A DNA stretch of 64,000 nt from JBCBDX01 sp039822005 (GTDB taxonomy: Bacteria > Pseudomonadota > Alphaproteobacteria > Rhizobiales > Rhizobiaceae): NCBI GenBank assembly GCA_039822005.1, contig JBCBMZ010000001.1, positions 434,001-498,000 of the forward strand, written 5' to 3'. This document shows positions 44,194 through 53,188 of the stretch, in pieces. The notes beneath the pieces were generated by a model, which made no database searches, was not told the DNA's origin, and saw nothing but the letters and a program-made list of their open reading frames with translations. Position numbers and translations under genes: made by a program. Numbering within the stretch: the first letter of the stretch is position 1; every line of letters begins with the position of its first letter.

Positions 44194-45596
44194 AGTCTGT
44201 ACGCCTCTTTCACCAAGCCGTAGGTCAGGTCTCCGGCTAATTTAGAGGCCTCGGTTTCGCGCAATCGACCTGTCGCAACCAGTGTCGCCAAATAGGCGCT
44301 GTCGCATCGGCGCGAAACATCATGACGGGCGGGGATTGAACAAAAGGCGCGCGTGTCATCGTTAAAGCCAACCGTATTGTAGAAACCGCAGGTCTCGGTT
44401 GTCGCTTCGCGAAAGCGCTTGATGCCCTCATAGCTGTCGAAGAACCACCAAGGCGGGCCCAGTTTCAGCGCTGGATAGACGCCTGCCAGCGGCGCAAGTT
44501 CCCGGCCATAGGCTGTCTCATCCAGAGTGAACAGAATAATGGTGAGATTGCGTTCCAAACCAACCGCATCAAGAAGCGGTTTGAGCGCGCTGACGTAATC
44601 GGTTGGTCCTGGAATATCAAAACCCTTGTCAGGGCCAAAGACTTGCAAAACCTTGTGCGAATGATTGCGACGTGACCCGGCATGGATTTGCATGGTCAGC
44701 CCGTCCTCCAAGCTCATTTTCGCCATTTCAGTCAACATCTGGCCGCGGAATGTTTCAGCCTGGGCGGGCGTGTGGTCACTGGAAAGGATTTTATTATAGA
44801 GCGCTTCTGCATCGGCTTGGGGCAGATTTTCTGTGTGCGCGCTCGGATGGCCATGATCGGTAGCTGTGGCTCCATGTGACTTGAAATAGGCCCGGCGTTT
44901 GCGATGGGCGTTCAAATAACCCAACCAACTTTGGGTGTCTTCGTTAGTCAGCGTCCCTAGCTCGGCGATGTCTTGAACAAACCCCTTTTGATCGGGGTCG
45001 GTGATGGAGTCTGGTCGGTAGGTGGTAATGACCCGACCGGACCAGTCGCTTTCAGCAATTTGACGGTGCCAGCGTAAATCATCCAAAGCGCCTTCGGTCG
45101 TCGCCAGCAGTTCAATGTTGAACCGATCAAAGAGCGCGCGCGGTCGAAATTCAAAGGTCGATAACTGTGTCTCGATCTGGTCATAAATCGCGTCGGCGCT
45201 CCCGGCGTTGAGAGCCTCATCAACGCCAAAAACATGCTCAAAGACATGATTGAGCCAAAGGGAGGAGGGTGTCCCGCCAAACAGATGAAATCCTTTGGCA
45301 AACCGCTTCCAGATTGCGCGGGGATCCGCCTCCACAGGCTCGTCATCTGTGCGTGCGATACCCAATTCGGCCAGTGACACACCTTGGCTGACGAGCATTC
45401 GAAAGATATAGTGATCGGGTTGTACAAACAGCCTAGCCGGGTCCGCAAAGCGTTCATTTTCCGCAAACCATTGCGGATCGCAATGACCATGGGGGCTGAT
45501 GATCGGGAGGTCAGCGATCGCCTCGTAAAGCCGCCGCGCAAGATCGCGTATCCGAGGTTCTGCGGGGAAAAGACGGTCGGGGCAGGTCAGGGGCAT
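44190..45596 (-). CDS. uxaC: Glucuronate isomerase
   Basis: UxaC isomerises D-glucuronate to D-fructuronate (or galacturonate to tagaturonate), the first step of hexuronate breakdown. The 468-residue protein is in the amidohydrolase superfamily. The metal-binding ISPHGHCDPQWFAEN occurs near residue 34, and IHAGSRRNHS, FTLDETAYGRELAPL and PARHDVSRR appear further on. It lies directly upstream of uxuB and divergent from kdgK, making a uronate catabolic cluster. Confidence 0.94.
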   Translation of the reverse strand: MPLTCPDRLFPAEPRIRDLARRLYEAIADLPIISPHGHCDPQWFAENERFADPARLFVQPDHYIFRMLVSQGVSLAELGIARTDDEPVEADPRAIWKRFAKGFHLFGGTPSSLWLNHVFEHVFGVDEALNAGSADAIYDQIETQLSTFEFRPRALFDRFNIELLATTEGALDDLRWHRQIAESDWSGRVITTYRPDSITDPDQKGFVQDIAELGTLTNEDTQSWLGYLNAHRKRRAYFKSHGATATDHGHPSAHTENLPQADAEALYNKILSSDHTPAQAETFRGQMLTEMAKMSLEDGLTMQIHAGSRRNHSHKVLQVFGPDKGFDIPGPTDYVSALKPLLDAVGLERNLTIILFTLDETAYGRELAPLAGVYPALKLGPPWWFFDSYEGIKRFREATTETCGFYNTVGFNDDTRAFCSIPARHDVSRRCDSAYLATLVATGRLRETEASKLAGDLTYGLVKEAYRL

Positions 45597-45723
45597 GGGC
45601 CGCTCCGAAAAGACATGATCCGCTTTTGATAGGTCAGCCCGGTGCTTGTGTCAAAACCGGCCTGGTCGTAGAAACGCACCCATTGCGCCGCTTGCAGCCC
45701 ACGCTTTGGGACTAATAAATCAC

Positions 45724-46608
45724 ATGAAATTTCTTTCGATTGGGGAGTGTATGTTGGAGTTGTCACCACGTGGTGACGGGATGTTTGCGCAAGGGTTTGC
45801 GGGCGACACGTTCAATACAGCTTGGTATGTCGCGCAGCTTGCAGCGCCCGGCATTGAAACACTTTATCTAACCGCAGTCGGTGATGATCTGCCCTCGAAG
45901 CAAATGACACAATTCATGCAGGCGTCGGGCATAACCCCGCTTGTGACCGTGCGAAGGAACCTTTCTGTCGGCCTTTATATGATAGTACTGAATGCGGGCG
46001 AACGCAGTTTCCTGTACTGGCGTGATTGTTCAGCAGCCAGAACCTTGGCTGACGATTTGGGTGAACTGCCATTGCAGGCCGGTGATGTTGCCTACTTTTC
46101 TGGCATCACCTTGGCTATCTTACCGCAAGCCAGCCGTCAAAAGCTGCTGGATACGCTTGGTGCATCGAAGGCGCGTGGCGCTAAAATTGTATTTGACCCG
46201 AACCTGCGGCCAAGACTTTGGGCCAATATCGATGAGATGCGGAATTGGGTCATGAGGGGCGCATCAATCGCCGATATCTGTCTGCCATCATTTGAAGATG
46301 AAGCCGCATTCTTCGGCGATAACACCCCGGAAGACACAGGTAGCCGCTACCAACAAAATGGTTCGATACTCGTGGTGGTCAAAAACGGCCGCGACCCAAT
46401 TGTGATTGTTGAGCAAGGCTCAATGGCACACATCGATGTCGAGCCTGTGTCGGGCATCGTTGATACCACGGCGGCTGGTGACAGTTTCAACGCGCAATTC
46501 TGTTCAAGCTACTTTTCCGGTTCGAACACTGGTGAAGCAGCGACAACCGCCGCCACTCTTGCATGCAAAGTGATCAGTCAGCCCGGTGCCTTGGTCGATC
46601 TTTCCTAG
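45724..46608 (+). CDS. kdgK: 2-dehydro-3-deoxygluconokinase
   Basis: The 294-residue PfkB-family sugar kinase phosphorylates KDG to KDPG, the last committed step of uronate degradation before the Entner-Doudoroff aldolase. The start MKFLSIGECMLELSP is typical. The catalytic motif is DTTAAGDSFNAQF near the C-terminus, and FDPNLRPRLW is the substrate and nucleotide region. The frame is open upstream to 45646, but that part lacks family similarity. It is divergent from uxaC/uxuB with 127 bases between, which probably hold shared promoters. Confidence 0.91.
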   Translation: MKFLSIGECMLELSPRGDGMFAQGFAGDTFNTAWYVAQLAAPGIETLYLTAVGDDLPSKQMTQFMQASGITPLVTVRRNLSVGLYMIVLNAGERSFLYWRDCSAARTLADDLGELPLQAGDVAYFSGITLAILPQASRQKLLDTLGASKARGAKIVFDPNLRPRLWANIDEMRNWVMRGASIADICLPSFEDEAAFFGDNTPEDTGSRYQQNGSILVVVKNGRDPIVIVEQGSMAHIDVEPVSGIVDTTAAGDSFNAQFCSSYFSGSNTGEAATTAATLACKVISQPGALVDLS

Positions 46609-46684
46609 GTGGCCCTCTTTATGCTCTTGTGCACCTGCGCTAGAGCAAAACAGTGCCCCGAACGCGGCACGCTTGTGAGGTGAA

Positions 46685-47899
46685 ATGTTAGCGACGCATG
46701 ATGCCGGTTTCGGCCCTGAACTCAGCACATTTGATTGGGCTGATCCGTTCCGGCTGGCTGATCAATTGACCGAGGATCAGCGCATGTTGTCCGAGGCGGC
46801 CAGAAACTTTGCACAGGACCGGCTGATGCCCCGCGTGATAGCCGCCTATGCTGAGGAACGTGTTGAACCGGAGGTCTTTTCCGAGATGGGCGCGGCGGGT
46901 TTGCTTGGCGCCACGATTGATGAACATCATGGTGGCCTTGGCGCCGATTATGTCACCTATGGGTTGATAGCCCGCGAGATTGAGCGGGTAGATAGCGGCT
47001 ATCGCTCCATGATGTCGGTGCAATCCTCGCTGGTGATGTACCCGATTGATGCCTATGGCAGCGATGCGCAGCGCAAGAAGTACCTTCCCAAGTTGGCTAC
47101 CGGCGAATGGATTGGTTGCTTTGGCCTGACCGAACCTGACGCGGGATCCGATCCTGCGGGCATGAAAACCAAAGCTGAAAAGATCGATGGTGGCTATCGG
47201 CTCACCGGCTCCAAAATGTGGATATCAAACAGCCCGATTGCCGATGTCTTTATTGTTTGGGCCAAGTCGCATGTCCATGACGGCAAAATCCGTGGCTTCA
47301 TTTTGGAAAAAGGGCTCAAGGGCCTTTCCACGCCAAATATCGAAGGCAAGCTGTCACTTCGCGCATCCGTGACTGGTGAAATCGTTATGGACGGGGTTGA
47401 AGTCAGCGAGGATTCGCTGCTGCCCAATGTTGAAGGATTGAAAGGTCCGTTCGGTTGTTTGAACCGCGCCCGCTATGGCATCGCCTGGGGCGTCATGGGC
47501 GCGGCGGAAGACTGTTGGCATCGGGCGCGGACCTATGGGTTGGATCGCCATCAATTCGGCAAGCCTTTGGCGCAAACACAGCTTTTCCAGAGGAAGCTGG
47601 CCGACATGCAAACCGAGATCACGCTTGGTTTGCAGGCTGCCTTGCGCGTGGGTCAATTGCTGGATGTAGGTCAAGCCGCGCCCGAGATGATCAGCCTGAT
47701 CAAGCGCAACAATTGCGGCAAGGCGGTGGACATAGCACGCATGGCCCGCGACATGCACGGCGGCAATGGCATCAGCCAAGAATATCACGTCATGCGCCAC
47801 ATGGTGAACCTGGAGACGGTCAACACCTATGAGGGCACACATGATGTACATGCGTTGATCTTGGGCCGTGCGCAAACCGGCCTTCAGGCTTTTTTCTAG
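46685..47899 (+). CDS. gcdH: Acyl-CoA dehydrogenase, glutaryl-CoA dehydrogenase-like
   Basis: The 404-residue FAD enzyme resembles glutaryl-CoA dehydrogenase, which oxidises and decarboxylates glutaryl-CoA to crotonyl-CoA. Visible family segments are CFGLTEPDAGSDPAGMKT, KMWISNSPIADVF, ARYGIAWGVMGAAEDC and the catalytic base E383 in NTYEGTHDVHALILGR, where the short TYEGT loop is characteristic of the GCDH group. GAGG lies 4 bases before the start. The next gene begins 4 bases after the stop and encodes a 2-oxoacid dehydrogenase E1, a notable pairing. Confidence 0.88.
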   Translation: MLATHDAGFGPELSTFDWADPFRLADQLTEDQRMLSEAARNFAQDRLMPRVIAAYAEERVEPEVFSEMGAAGLLGATIDEHHGGLGADYVTYGLIAREIERVDSGYRSMMSVQSSLVMYPIDAYGSDAQRKKYLPKLATGEWIGCFGLTEPDAGSDPAGMKTKAEKIDGGYRLTGSKMWISNSPIADVFIVWAKSHVHDGKIRGFILEKGLKGLSTPNIEGKLSLRASVTGEIVMDGVEVSEDSLLPNVEGLKGPFGCLNRARYGIAWGVMGAAEDCWHRARTYGLDRHQFGKPLAQTQLFQRKLADMQTEITLGLQAALRVGQLLDVGQAAPEMISLIKRNNCGKAVDIARMARDMHGGNGISQEYHVMRHMVNLETVNTYEGTHDVHALILGRAQTGLQAFF

Positions 47900-47903
47900 C
47901 GCA

Positions 47904-50084
47904 ATGGACCGCGCCGCAATCGTCGAGGAAAAGCTGCGTCATCGCCTGATGACCGGCGATTTGCCGGCCACACGGCCACCGCAAAGCGCTTTAACAGCAA
48001 ACGATGCCATCGACATCTTTCGCGCCCAATGTCTGAGCCGTGCGCTCGATTTGCAGAGCAGGGTGATGCAGGCCGCCGGGCAGGGCTTTTATACGATTGG
48101 TTCATCGGGCCATGAGGGCATGGCGGCGGTGGCGCATGCGTTGCGGCCCACGGATCCGGCATTTCTCCACTACCGCGACGGAGCTTTTCAGATCGCCCGG
48201 TCCCATCAGGTGTCTGGCCAAGACATGGTGCGCGACATGCTGCTGAGCTTTGCCTGCTCGTCGGACGATCCGATCTCCGGCGGCAGGCACAAGGTGCTCG
48301 GTTCAAAGGCGCTGAACATCCCGCCACAGACATCGACGATTGCCAGCCATCTGCCCAAAGCTGTCGGCGCGGCATACTCTATCGCTGCCGCCAGACGTCA
48401 CGAGCCGGAGCATGAAGCCTTCGCGCGTGAAGCGATCATTGTCTGCTCGTTCGGTGACGCGTCTGCCAACCATTCCACAGCCCAAGGTGCGTTCAACACG
48501 GCACAATGGGCAAGTTTTCAAGATGCGCCCATGCCGATCCTTTTTATCTGCGAGGACAATGGCATTGGGATTTCCACCAAGACGCCCACAGGTTGGATCG
48601 AAGCTTCTTTTTCATCCCGTTCCGGCCTGAAATATTTCCAAGCCAATGGTCTCGATCTTTTCGAAACTCATCGCGTTGCCGCCATGGCAGCGCAATATGT
48701 GCGCACCCGCCGCAAGCCCGTATTCCTGCATCTCAACATGGTGCGGCTGTATGGACATGCGGGCGCAGATGTGGCGACCAGTTACCTGTCAAAACAGGAA
48801 GTCGAAGCAGACGAGGCCAATGATCCGCTTGTTCATTCTGCCGCCCTGCTGAACGCTGCAGAAGTAATGGAGCCTGCCGCCGCCCTCGACATATATGATG
48901 AAATCCGCCAGCAGGTTGCGTTGACCGCAGCGCAAATAGTAACGTGCCCACATTTAGAAACAGCGTCGGACGTGATGGCGAGCCTCATCCCGCTGCCACG
49001 CCATTGTCAGCCAACCAAGGGACCTTCAAGTGCCGATCGCGCCGCTGCCTTTGAAAATGAGTTGAGCGCGCAGGCCGAACCGCAGCCGATGAACCGGCTG
49101 ATCAATTGGGCGCTGACAGACCTGATGATGGCTCACAGGGAAATCATCATGATGGGCGAGGACATTGGCCGGAAAGGCGGAGTATACGGCGTCACGCAGA
49201 AACTTCGAAAAAGGTTTGGCCGTGATCGCGTAATTGATACGCTCCTTGACGAGCAGTCCATCCTCGGCCTCGCGATCGGTATGGCACACAATGGGTTTGT
49301 GCCGATCCCGGAGATTCAGTTTCTGGCTTATCTCCACAATGCGGAGGATCAGTTGCGCGGAGAAGCGGCGACGCTTCCGTTCTTTTCAAGCGGCCAATTC
49401 ACCAATCCGATGGTCGTGCGCATTGCCGGCTTGGGTTATCAAAAGGGCTTTGGAGGGCATTTCCACAATGACAATTCAGTCGCGGTTCTGCGTGATATTC
49501 CAGGGCTGATACTGGCCAGTCCGTCCAACGGCGCCGATGCAGTGCGCATGGTGCGCGAATGCGTTCGATTGGCCCGTGAGGAACAGCGGGTTGTGTGCTT
49601 CCTGGAACCCATAGCCCTTTACCCGATGCGCGATCTGCATGAAGCGGGCGACGGAGCGTGGATGACGGCTTATCCCGCAAACGAAGAGCGTTTGCCGCTC
49701 GGCCGTGTTGGTCAATGTGGTGAGGGAACGGATTTGGCGATCATTAGCTTTGCCAATGGCTTTTACCTTTCTCGTCAGGCTCAACCGGTCTTGCAACGGG
49801 CGGGCATCGACGCCCGGATCATCGATCTGCGTTGGCTCAGCCCGCTACCAATTGAGGCCATGTTGAACGCGGTCGCACCTTGCAAAAAGGTTCTGGTTGT
49901 CGATGAGACGCGTCGCAGTGGCGGCGTTTCGGAGGGCGTCGTGACGGCTTTGTCGGAGGCCATCGACAAGCCCGTTATGCGCCTTGCCGCCGAAGACAGT
50001 TTCGTGGCGACCGGCCCGGCCTATGGAACGACCTTGCCGTCGCGTGACTCAATCGTCGCTGCAGCGAAGGGATTGTTTGCCTGA
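47904..50084 (+). CDS. Fused E1 alpha/beta subunit of a 2-oxoacid dehydrogenase (TPP-dependent)
   Basis: The 726-residue protein joins both E1 halves in one chain. The N-terminal half is alpha-like, with IGSSGHEGMAAVAHAL near residue 55 and the TPP motif FGDASANHSTAQGAFNTA. The C-terminal half from about residue 385 is beta-like, with MMGEDIGRKGGVYGVT, LLDEQSILGLAIGMA, FFSSGQFTNPMVVRI and the transketolase C-terminal domain. Branched-chain or acetoin-type E1 enzymes are usually two polypeptides, so this is a fusion form. Lipoyl E2 and E3 partners are not nearby. The start at 47904 is 4 bases after the gcdH-like stop, so co-translation is likely. The substrate is not known. Confidence 0.85.
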   Translation: MDRAAIVEEKLRHRLMTGDLPATRPPQSALTANDAIDIFRAQCLSRALDLQSRVMQAAGQGFYTIGSSGHEGMAAVAHALRPTDPAFLHYRDGAFQIARSHQVSGQDMVRDMLLSFACSSDDPISGGRHKVLGSKALNIPPQTSTIASHLPKAVGAAYSIAAARRHEPEHEAFAREAIIVCSFGDASANHSTAQGAFNTAQWASFQDAPMPILFICEDNGIGISTKTPTGWIEASFSSRSGLKYFQANGLDLFETHRVAAMAAQYVRTRRKPVFLHLNMVRLYGHAGADVATSYLSKQEVEADEANDPLVHSAALLNAAEVMEPAAALDIYDEIRQQVALTAAQIVTCPHLETASDVMASLIPLPRHCQPTKGPSSADRAAAFENELSAQAEPQPMNRLINWALTDLMMAHREIIMMGEDIGRKGGVYGVTQKLRKRFGRDRVIDTLLDEQSILGLAIGMAHNGFVPIPEIQFLAYLHNAEDQLRGEAATLPFFSSGQFTNPMVVRIAGLGYQKGFGGHFHNDNSVAVLRDIPGLILASPSNGADAVRMVRECVRLAREEQRVVCFLEPIALYPMRDLHEAGDGAWMTAYPANEERLPLGRVGQCGEGTDLAIISFANGFYLSRQAQPVLQRAGIDARIIDLRWLSPLPIEAMLNAVAPCKKVLVVDETRRSGGVSEGVVTALSEAIDKPVMRLAAEDSFVATGPAYGTTLPSRDSIVAAAKGLFA

Positions 50085-50192
50085 ATTTCGACCAATGAAA
50101 GTGGTGTATTTGAGAGGAGCAACCTCGAACCAAACATGGAAACAAAATCAGACGTTGAGCGCAGCGAAGCGCAAGATTTTGATCAACAAGAA

Positions 50193-50268
50193 TGGTGCCG
50201 CTTACGTGACTCGAACACGTGACCCCATCATTACGAATGATGTGCTCTACCAACTGAGCTAAAGCGGC
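50193..50268 (-). tRNA. tRNA-Thr (anticodon CGT)
   Basis: On the minus strand a 76-base cloverleaf has acceptor stem GCCGCTT/AAGCGGC, D arm GCTC...GAGC, anticodon stem CATCA/TGATG with loop TTCGTAA, T loop GTTCGAGT and an encoded CCA. Anticodon CGT reads ACG threonine codons. Confidence 0.96.
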
Positions 50269-50399
50269 GCGCCAAGGCGGCAGGAGCGCGGTGGTTATTG
50301 AAAAGTAATTGGCAGATCAAGTGCGCGTTCTGTGGAACGCGGCATGACCTTGTCACATTTTTTTGCGCACTTGCTATGCTGACAAAAGAAAGGGTTCAT

Positions 50400-52442
50400 A
50401 TGAGCGCGATAGGCAACATAAACAGAAATCTGGGTACACTTCTGGTTGTTGGTGGGGTCATGGGTTGGGCCATGGCGGCGCAAGCAGCTGAGGGTAAGGC
50501 AGTGCTGGACGATTGGGTCGAAGCTGCCGATGTGTCGCCAATCTTCGACCTGTCATATGGTCTGGCAACGGAAAGCGGGACGCTTTTGGATGTCGAGAAC
50601 CTTGAACTATCAGTATCAGGCACTGCTCTGCTAATGTTTGTATCACGGCAAATCGGGTTTGAGACCCCGGAACTGGAAGGCGATTCACAGGTTGATGTCA
50701 GTTATACGATCACGGTGCCGAACGCGACTTTCGACGGCTTGATGGATGAAGGCGATCACTACTCCTATAGTTCGTTTGAAGCTGATACGGTTGAGGTAGT
50801 TTCCGTTTTTGGCGATGAAGGTTCCTCGACCCAAACCGTGAAGGGCGCGGTCGTCAAGGACTCAAAGCTGGCCAAGTGGCCCGCAATTACTGATAGTCCC
50901 GACAAGCCGATTTCAAAATTTTTACCGCTGATTCGCGCCATGTTGGACGTCAGTTTCACGTCGATTACGGTTGAATCCATTGAAACGGTATCGAACGCGG
51001 ATGGCGACATAGAGCTGACCCAATCCTACGGACCTCTCATGATCGGCGCCACTGTTCGCGGCGATATTACAGCGATGGCGGCCTCTAATTTCAATATGGC
51101 CGCAAAACTTATTGATACGGACGAGCCCCTTTTTGAGTTTACCGCCGACTCGCTAACGGCGCGCGAATATAATTACGGTTCGACAGTCGAGCGTTTTCTA
51201 GCGCCGACAGATCCGGCAGCAGGCTATGAGACCAGCCTCGGTCACCTAGAAATGAGTGGCATGGCGTTTTCTGCCCCGGAAGATGGGTCTACAGGCACGT
51301 TTGACAAAATTGAACTGTCTGAGATCGGCGTCCGTCCGCCTTCCGTCGATGTGTTTGCGATGATCGACCGGATGGTTCTCGATGACTTGTCCACGGGAGA
51401 TGAACCGAGCCAGGAAGAACTGATTGGCTTTATGGGAGCGGCATATGGTGCCTTTTCTCTCGGGCGGTTTGAGTTGGCGGGCTTGCAGGTAGAAGGTGGT
51501 GACGGTACCAATGTCGCGTTGGGCTCGATTTTCCTATCTGACCTTTCAGCTGCTGGGCTTGGCGCCTTCGGTATGAATGGCTTTGATGCATTGGGGCCGG
51601 ACGGCGAAGTGATCAAATTGGGCGAATATGCCCTCGAAGACATGACGTTTCCGTCCCTTGAGGCATTGATCGGTTTGGAAAGTGCGATCGAAAGTGAGGA
51701 TGTCCCGGCCATTTTGGCGGCCATTCCGACGTTGGGACGTGTTGTGCAAAACGACGTTGTCTTCAGTTTACCGGAAGAGAACGTCGATTTTGCGATCGGT
51801 TCAAGCGTGTTCGAAATGTTTGATCATGTCGGCCCAATTCCAACCGGACTTCGACTTGGCCTTGACGGTTTTCGCTTTGACCTGAGTGCGCTCGAACCCG
51901 AAGAGCGCGAGCCGTTTGATGGCTTGGGCCTGGAATCGCTGGTTGTCACATCTGACATGTTGGTTCAGTGGCAGCGTGAAACCGGAAATGTAAATCTGGA
52001 TTTTCTTGCTGCCGTTGAACAGCTTGGCACATTGTCCGCAGAGGGCATCGTCGGCAACATTCCGGCAATCGTCTTTGATCAGCCCGATAGGACATCGCTT
52101 TTTGCCCTGACCGGCGCGACGCTCAACGCGATATCTCTGCGTTTTGATGATGAAGGTCTGGTGGAGCGGGCAATCGCCATGGGCGCGGAAGACGAGGGTA
52201 TCGAATATGGGGCGATGGAATTGCGCGTGAAAGGAATGATACCGGTAATCTTGTCGGAGCTCAATGATGCGACACTGGCCAACGAATTGGCGGATGGGCT
52301 GACTGCAGTGATTGAGCGTGGAGCTTCTCTCACGATCAGCGCGGTCGCGCCGTCGCCGCTTCCTCTTGTAGTCCTCGGTTCAGGGTCCGGTGGTCCGGGC
52401 GCTTTGGCTTCCATGTTCGAGATCGAAGTCAGCAATCCCTAA
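50400..52442 (+). CDS. Large exported protein of unknown function
   Basis: The ATG at 50400, preceded by AAAGGG, gives 680 residues with a clear signal peptide (MSAIGNINRNLGTLLVVGGV, ending AMAAQA). The mature chain is acidic, cysteine-free as far as I can see, and rich in short repeating hydrophobic/acidic beta and alpha elements (for example SVSGTALLMFVSRQIGF, LERFE/GRFELAGLQVEGG and FRFDLSALEPEEREPF). The C-terminus is glycine-rich and hydrophobic (LVVLGSGSGGPGALASMFEI). I recognise no domain. Periplasmic or outer-membrane-associated localisation is inferred. It stands between tRNA-Thr and a strong hairpin. Confidence 0.82.
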   Translation: MSAIGNINRNLGTLLVVGGVMGWAMAAQAAEGKAVLDDWVEAADVSPIFDLSYGLATESGTLLDVENLELSVSGTALLMFVSRQIGFETPELEGDSQVDVSYTITVPNATFDGLMDEGDHYSYSSFEADTVEVVSVFGDEGSSTQTVKGAVVKDSKLAKWPAITDSPDKPISKFLPLIRAMLDVSFTSITVESIETVSNADGDIELTQSYGPLMIGATVRGDITAMAASNFNMAAKLIDTDEPLFEFTADSLTAREYNYGSTVERFLAPTDPAAGYETSLGHLEMSGMAFSAPEDGSTGTFDKIELSEIGVRPPSVDVFAMIDRMVLDDLSTGDEPSQEELIGFMGAAYGAFSLGRFELAGLQVEGGDGTNVALGSIFLSDLSAAGLGAFGMNGFDALGPDGEVIKLGEYALEDMTFPSLEALIGLESAIESEDVPAILAAIPTLGRVVQNDVVFSLPEENVDFAIGSSVFEMFDHVGPIPTGLRLGLDGFRFDLSALEPEEREPFDGLGLESLVVTSDMLVQWQRETGNVNLDFLAAVEQLGTLSAEGIVGNIPAIVFDQPDRTSLFALTGATLNAISLRFDDEGLVERAIAMGAEDEGIEYGAMELRVKGMIPVILSELNDATLANELADGLTAVIERGASLTISAVAPSPLPLVVLGSGSGGPGALASMFEIEVSNP

Positions 52443-52452
52443 GCGGTTGACC

Positions 52453-52474
52453 GGCGGGCTCGAAAGAGCCCGCC
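52453..52474. terminator. Strong GC hairpin between convergent genes
   Basis: GGCGGGCTC (52453-52461) pairs perfectly with GAGCCCGCC (52466-52474) around a GAAA tetraloop. It starts 11 bases after the stop of the unknown exported protein and 22 bases before the end of the L,D-transpeptidase gene. There is no long T-run on either strand, so it may act as a transcript-end stabiliser as much as a terminator. Confidence 0.6.
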
Positions 52475-52495
52475 AGTACCCCACAGCGTTGCCAA

Positions 52496-53068
52496 TCAGA
52501 TGATAACGACCCGCGTGCCAACTGGTGTGCGATCATAGAGATCTTCGACATGATCATTGATCATCCGGATGCAGCCGTTTGAAACGGATTGCCCGATGCT
52601 CCAGGGCTGTGTTGTACCGTGAATGCGATAGTAAGTGTCACGCTTGCCCTTGTAGAGGTATAGTGCGCGCGCGCCGAGTGGGTTGCCGGGGCCACCGGGA
52701 ACCCCATTGGCATATTTGGCATATTTATGCGGTTCGCGACGGATCATGTTGGCAGTCGGCGTCCAGCTGGGCCACTTGGCCTTGCGGGCAATGGTCGCTG
52801 TGCCCTTGAACGCCAAACCGGCACGTCCGACACCGACCCCGTAGCGGCGGGCGCGTGTGCGGGTCTCAACCAGATAGAGAAAGTGGTTTCTCGGGTCGAC
52901 GACAATCGTGCCCGGCTCATAGCCGGTGAAGCGCACTCGCTGCGGTTCATATTTTTTAGGCAGCTTGAAATTTTTGTACTTTGCTGTGTGATGGGCAAAA
53001 ACTGGGGAAGCAATGGCCGTGGCAACAGCAGTGCCCAGCCCGATGGCAAGTGTGCGGCGTGTGATCAT
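52496..53068 (-). CDS. L,D-transpeptidase, YkuD family, exported
   Basis: The 190-residue enzyme would cross-link peptidoglycan (3-3 links) or attach proteins to it in the periplasm. The N-terminus MITRRTLAIGLGTAVATAIA has a twin-arginine-like signal ending around VFA. The catalytic motif is HGTTQPWSIGQSVSNGCIRM, containing the active-site cysteine and histidine. I chose the ATG at 53068 because GAGGA lies just upstream; another ATG at 53080 is in frame. It is a single-gene unit. Confidence 0.91.
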   Translation of the reverse strand: MITRRTLAIGLGTAVATAIASPVFAHHTAKYKNFKLPKKYEPQRVRFTGYEPGTIVVDPRNHFLYLVETRTRARRYGVGVGRAGLAFKGTATIARKAKWPSWTPTANMIRREPHKYAKYANGVPGGPGNPLGARALYLYKGKRDTYYRIHGTTQPWSIGQSVSNGCIRMINDHVEDLYDRTPVGTRVVII

Positions 53069-53188
53069 GACGTTCCTCATCCAATGATGGCGGAACGTTA
53101 TCCACGATTGTCTGAATGGTCGATAAACGAACAGCCATCCAATTGCGATCTCACGGAAAATTTATCTGCGACACCAAACTACCGATGA

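Noticed and set aside
50320..50399. Promoter for the unknown exported protein (TTGTCA with TATGCT)
   Set aside because: The spacing is 19 bases and the -10 is weak, so I did not list it as a feature.
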